Part shown: one piece after another, positions 11,868-13,262 of the stretch | How positions within the stretch are numbered: the first letter of the stretch is position 1 | How the letters are laid out: every line of letters begins with the position of its first letter | NCBI GenBank assembly: GCA_035719045.1 | Contig: DASTGO010000152.1 | Coordinates: 1 to 13,262, forward strand | Direction: 5' to 3' | DNA from: DASTGO01 sp035719045 | GTDB taxonomy: Bacteria; Actinomycetota; Actinomycetes; Actinomycetales; Kineosporiaceae | Length of the DNA stretch: 13,262 nt | Position numbers and translations under genes: made by a program | Notes under the pieces: generated by a model | Told to the model about the DNA's origin: nothing | Databases searched by the model: none | Seen by the model: only the letters and a program-made list of their open reading frames with translations

Positions 11868-13262
11868 CTAGGAGCGTGACCTGCGGGCGTCGTAGGGTGC
11901 GCTGCCGGCGGCCAGCGGCACCCGGTACGGCGCCGCCCCGGTGTCCGGCCACGGCAGGGAGCCGGAGTCCGGCCAGGCCGGCGGGTCGCCGCCCTGGCGG
12001 GGTTGCGGCCCGGCGGACCCGGACCGGGGGAGCAGTGCCCTGCGGGGGACCACGAGGAAGGCCACGCAGAGCAGGAAGAAGACCAGCCGGGTCCAGCCGT
12101 GCACCGAGGGCGGCAGCGGCAGCCAGCGGCCGGCGAACAGCACGCTCGCACACGACCAGGTCCACACCGGTAGCGCCCGCCGGGTGCCCACCTGGTCCCA
12201 CAGCAGCGCCCCGACCGCGAGCCCGGCGGCGTAGTAGGTGTACGAGCCCGGGTCGAGCACGACGCGGGCTCCGGTGGCCAGCAGCACGACCGCGGCCCAG
12301 CGTCCGCGCCGGACGGCGATCCCGGCCAGCAGCAGGCCCAGCGCCGCCTGGGCCGGCCGGTCCCACCATGGCGTGACGGCCGAGTGCACCCCGAGCGTGC
12401 GCAGCGTCGAGGCGGCGGTGTTCTCGATGGTGAACCGGGTGGCGGCCAGGGTGCCGGGGTCGGCCAGCAGGAACGGCAGCCAGGCCGTCGCGACGGTCCC
12501 GGCCATGGCCAGCAGCGGGCCGCGACGGTCTCCCGCGGGCAGGGCGAGCAGCAGGGCGGCGAACGGCAGCGCCCACGGCTTGGCGTCCACGGACAGGCCG
12601 ATCAGCACCCCCGCCGCCAGCCCGTGCCGGTGCCGCACCGCCCGCACCGCCAGGATCGCGAGCATCAGGGCCAGGACGTCGTCGACATGCACGAACCGGA
12701 CCGCGAGGTTCATCCACACCGGCACGAAGGCCAGCCCCGACAGCAGCAGGCGGCGGCCGGAGTCGGCCCGGCTGCGCGGCGGCCGGACCTCGTCACCCAG
12801 CCGGCAGGCCACCACCAGCGCCAGCAGCCCGCCGAGCGCCATCACCAGCTGCGCCGCGAACAACCCGATCGAGGGTCCGGGCAGGATGAGCACGCCGGAC
12901 ACCAGGAAGGTCAGCGGACCCATCTGCAGCTGCGGGTTCGTGGCATACAGGTGCAGCCCGCCGCCCGCCTGCGCGAAGCTGAGCAGGCCGTCCCCGCCCT
13001 CCACGAAGTAGTGCCAGGACACCCCGCCGTGCCGGGCCATGATGAGGAACCAGACGGCGGCCCAGCCGGCCAGCGCGAGATGGGCCCGGGCCGGGCTCAC
13101 CCGGTAGCGGAGGGTGCCGCGCAGCCCGGCCACCGCCTGTCCGAGCAGGGGCAGCAGGCCGTCCTGCGGCTCGGGCCCCGCGGCATGCCGTCCCGCCGGT
13201 ACCGGCGACCTGCCGTGGCCGGCCCGGGGACCAGCCACCCGCCGGGCACCCCCGCGCCGGAC
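11868..13262 (-). CDS. Polytopic membrane protein, probable GT-C-fold glycosyltransferase (GT87/DUF2029-like), 5' end uncertain
   Basis: A protein of at least 456 residues from GTG 13238; the frame stays open to the right edge, so the true start may lie outside. The first ~50 residues are hydrophilic, followed by roughly nine or ten hydrophobic segments. Features of GT-C membrane glycosyltransferases are an acidic residue in the first external loop (EGGD, D83) followed by LYATNPQLQMGPLTFL (~98-113), then VRFVHVDDVLALML (H184, D186, D187) and LIGLSVDAKPWALPF (~212-226), recalling the 'G-x-A-x-x-x-K-P' block of GT87/mannosyltransferases. These use polyprenyl-phosphate sugars on the outer face of the membrane, for example in lipoglycan synthesis. 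The last ~50 residues are a Pro/Ser/Gly-rich tail with a WPDSG / WPDTG near-repeat. The enzymatic role is inferred; it could be an uncharacterised membrane protein. Confidence 0.75.
   Translation of the reverse strand, partial: VRRGGARRVAGPRAGHGRSPVPAGRHAAGPEPQDGLLPLLGQAVAGLRGTLRYRVSPARAHLALAGWAAVWFLIMARHGGVSWHYFVEGGDGLLSFAQAGGGLHLYATNPQLQMGPLTFLVSGVLILPGPSIGLFAAQLVMALGGLLALVVACRLGDEVRPPRSRADSGRRLLLSGLAFVPVWMNLAVRFVHVDDVLALMLAILAVRAVRHRHGLAAGVLIGLSVDAKPWALPFAALLLALPAGDRRGPLLAMAGTVATAWLPFLLADPGTLAATRFTIENTAASTLRTLGVHSAVTPWWDRPAQAALGLLLAGIAVRRGRWAAVVLLATGARVVLDPGSYTYYAAGLAVGALLWDQVGTRRALPVWTWSCASVLFAGRWLPLPPSVHGWTRLVFFLLCVAFLVVPRRALLPRSGSAGPQPRQGGDPPAWPDSGSLPWPDTGAAPYRVPLAAGSAPYDARRSRS

Noticed and set aside
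10426..12717. 763-codon minus-strand open frame across the ABC genes
   Set aside because: It is antisense to clear Walker A/B and permease genes and out of frame with the membrane protein that follows; composition is low complexity.

Overview
The window is very GC-rich DNA (roughly three quarters G+C by eye) with dense, overlapping genes and strong G/C at third codon positions. This points to an actinobacterium. The BluB-CobT fusion together with an oxygen-independent-type corrin pathway recalls Propionibacterium freudenreichii and its relatives, so Propionibacteriales is a reasonable but unproven guess. No rRNA, tRNA, CRISPR array, transposase or phage gene was seen.

Region 1 (1-7495, + strand) is the downstream part of a cobalamin (vitamin B12) operon: a CbiG-CobJ fusion (cut by the left edge), a 2[4Fe-4S] ferredoxin, a NiCoT-family cobalt/nickel permease, CobH/CbiC precorrin-8X methylmutase, a CbiX-SUMT fusion with a His-rich linker, and a BluB-CobT fusion. 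Every junction overlaps (13 bp, then GTGA, GTGA, ATGA, GTGA), so this is one translationally coupled transcript. The genes cover Co2+ import, tetrapyrrole methylation, cobalt insertion, several corrin-ring steps, and synthesis plus activation of the lower ligand dimethylbenzimidazole. The missing steps (CbiL, CbiF, CbiE/T, CbiD, CbiJ, CbiA, CobD, CobS and others) must lie elsewhere, probably upstream. The set mixes cobalt-early chemistry (CbiX, CbiG) with oxygen-dependent lower-ligand synthesis (BluB).

Region 2 (7496-7836) is a 341-bp non-coding gap. It holds a 15-bp-period tandem repeat, a 19-bp stem-loop (also readable as two near-palindromes 23 bp apart), and a shorter AT-richer inverted repeat.

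Region 3 (7837-10045) has a soluble GGDEF-EAL cyclic-di-GMP protein with both active sites and the inhibitory site intact. It converges on a small SpoIIAA/STAS-like protein on the minus strand. A short gap with hairpins separates them.

Region 4 (10046-13262) starts with a 348-bp divergent gap, then an ABC ATPase and its ABC-2-type permease (overlapping GTGA). It ends with a convergent minus-strand polytopic membrane protein that looks like a GT-C-type glycosyltransferase and may continue past the right edge.

The most unusual items are the three multi-domain fusions in one B12 operon, the His-rich bridge between methyltransferase and cobaltochelatase, the ferredoxin overlapping CobJ, and a recurring 15-bp repeat found near three B12 gene ends.
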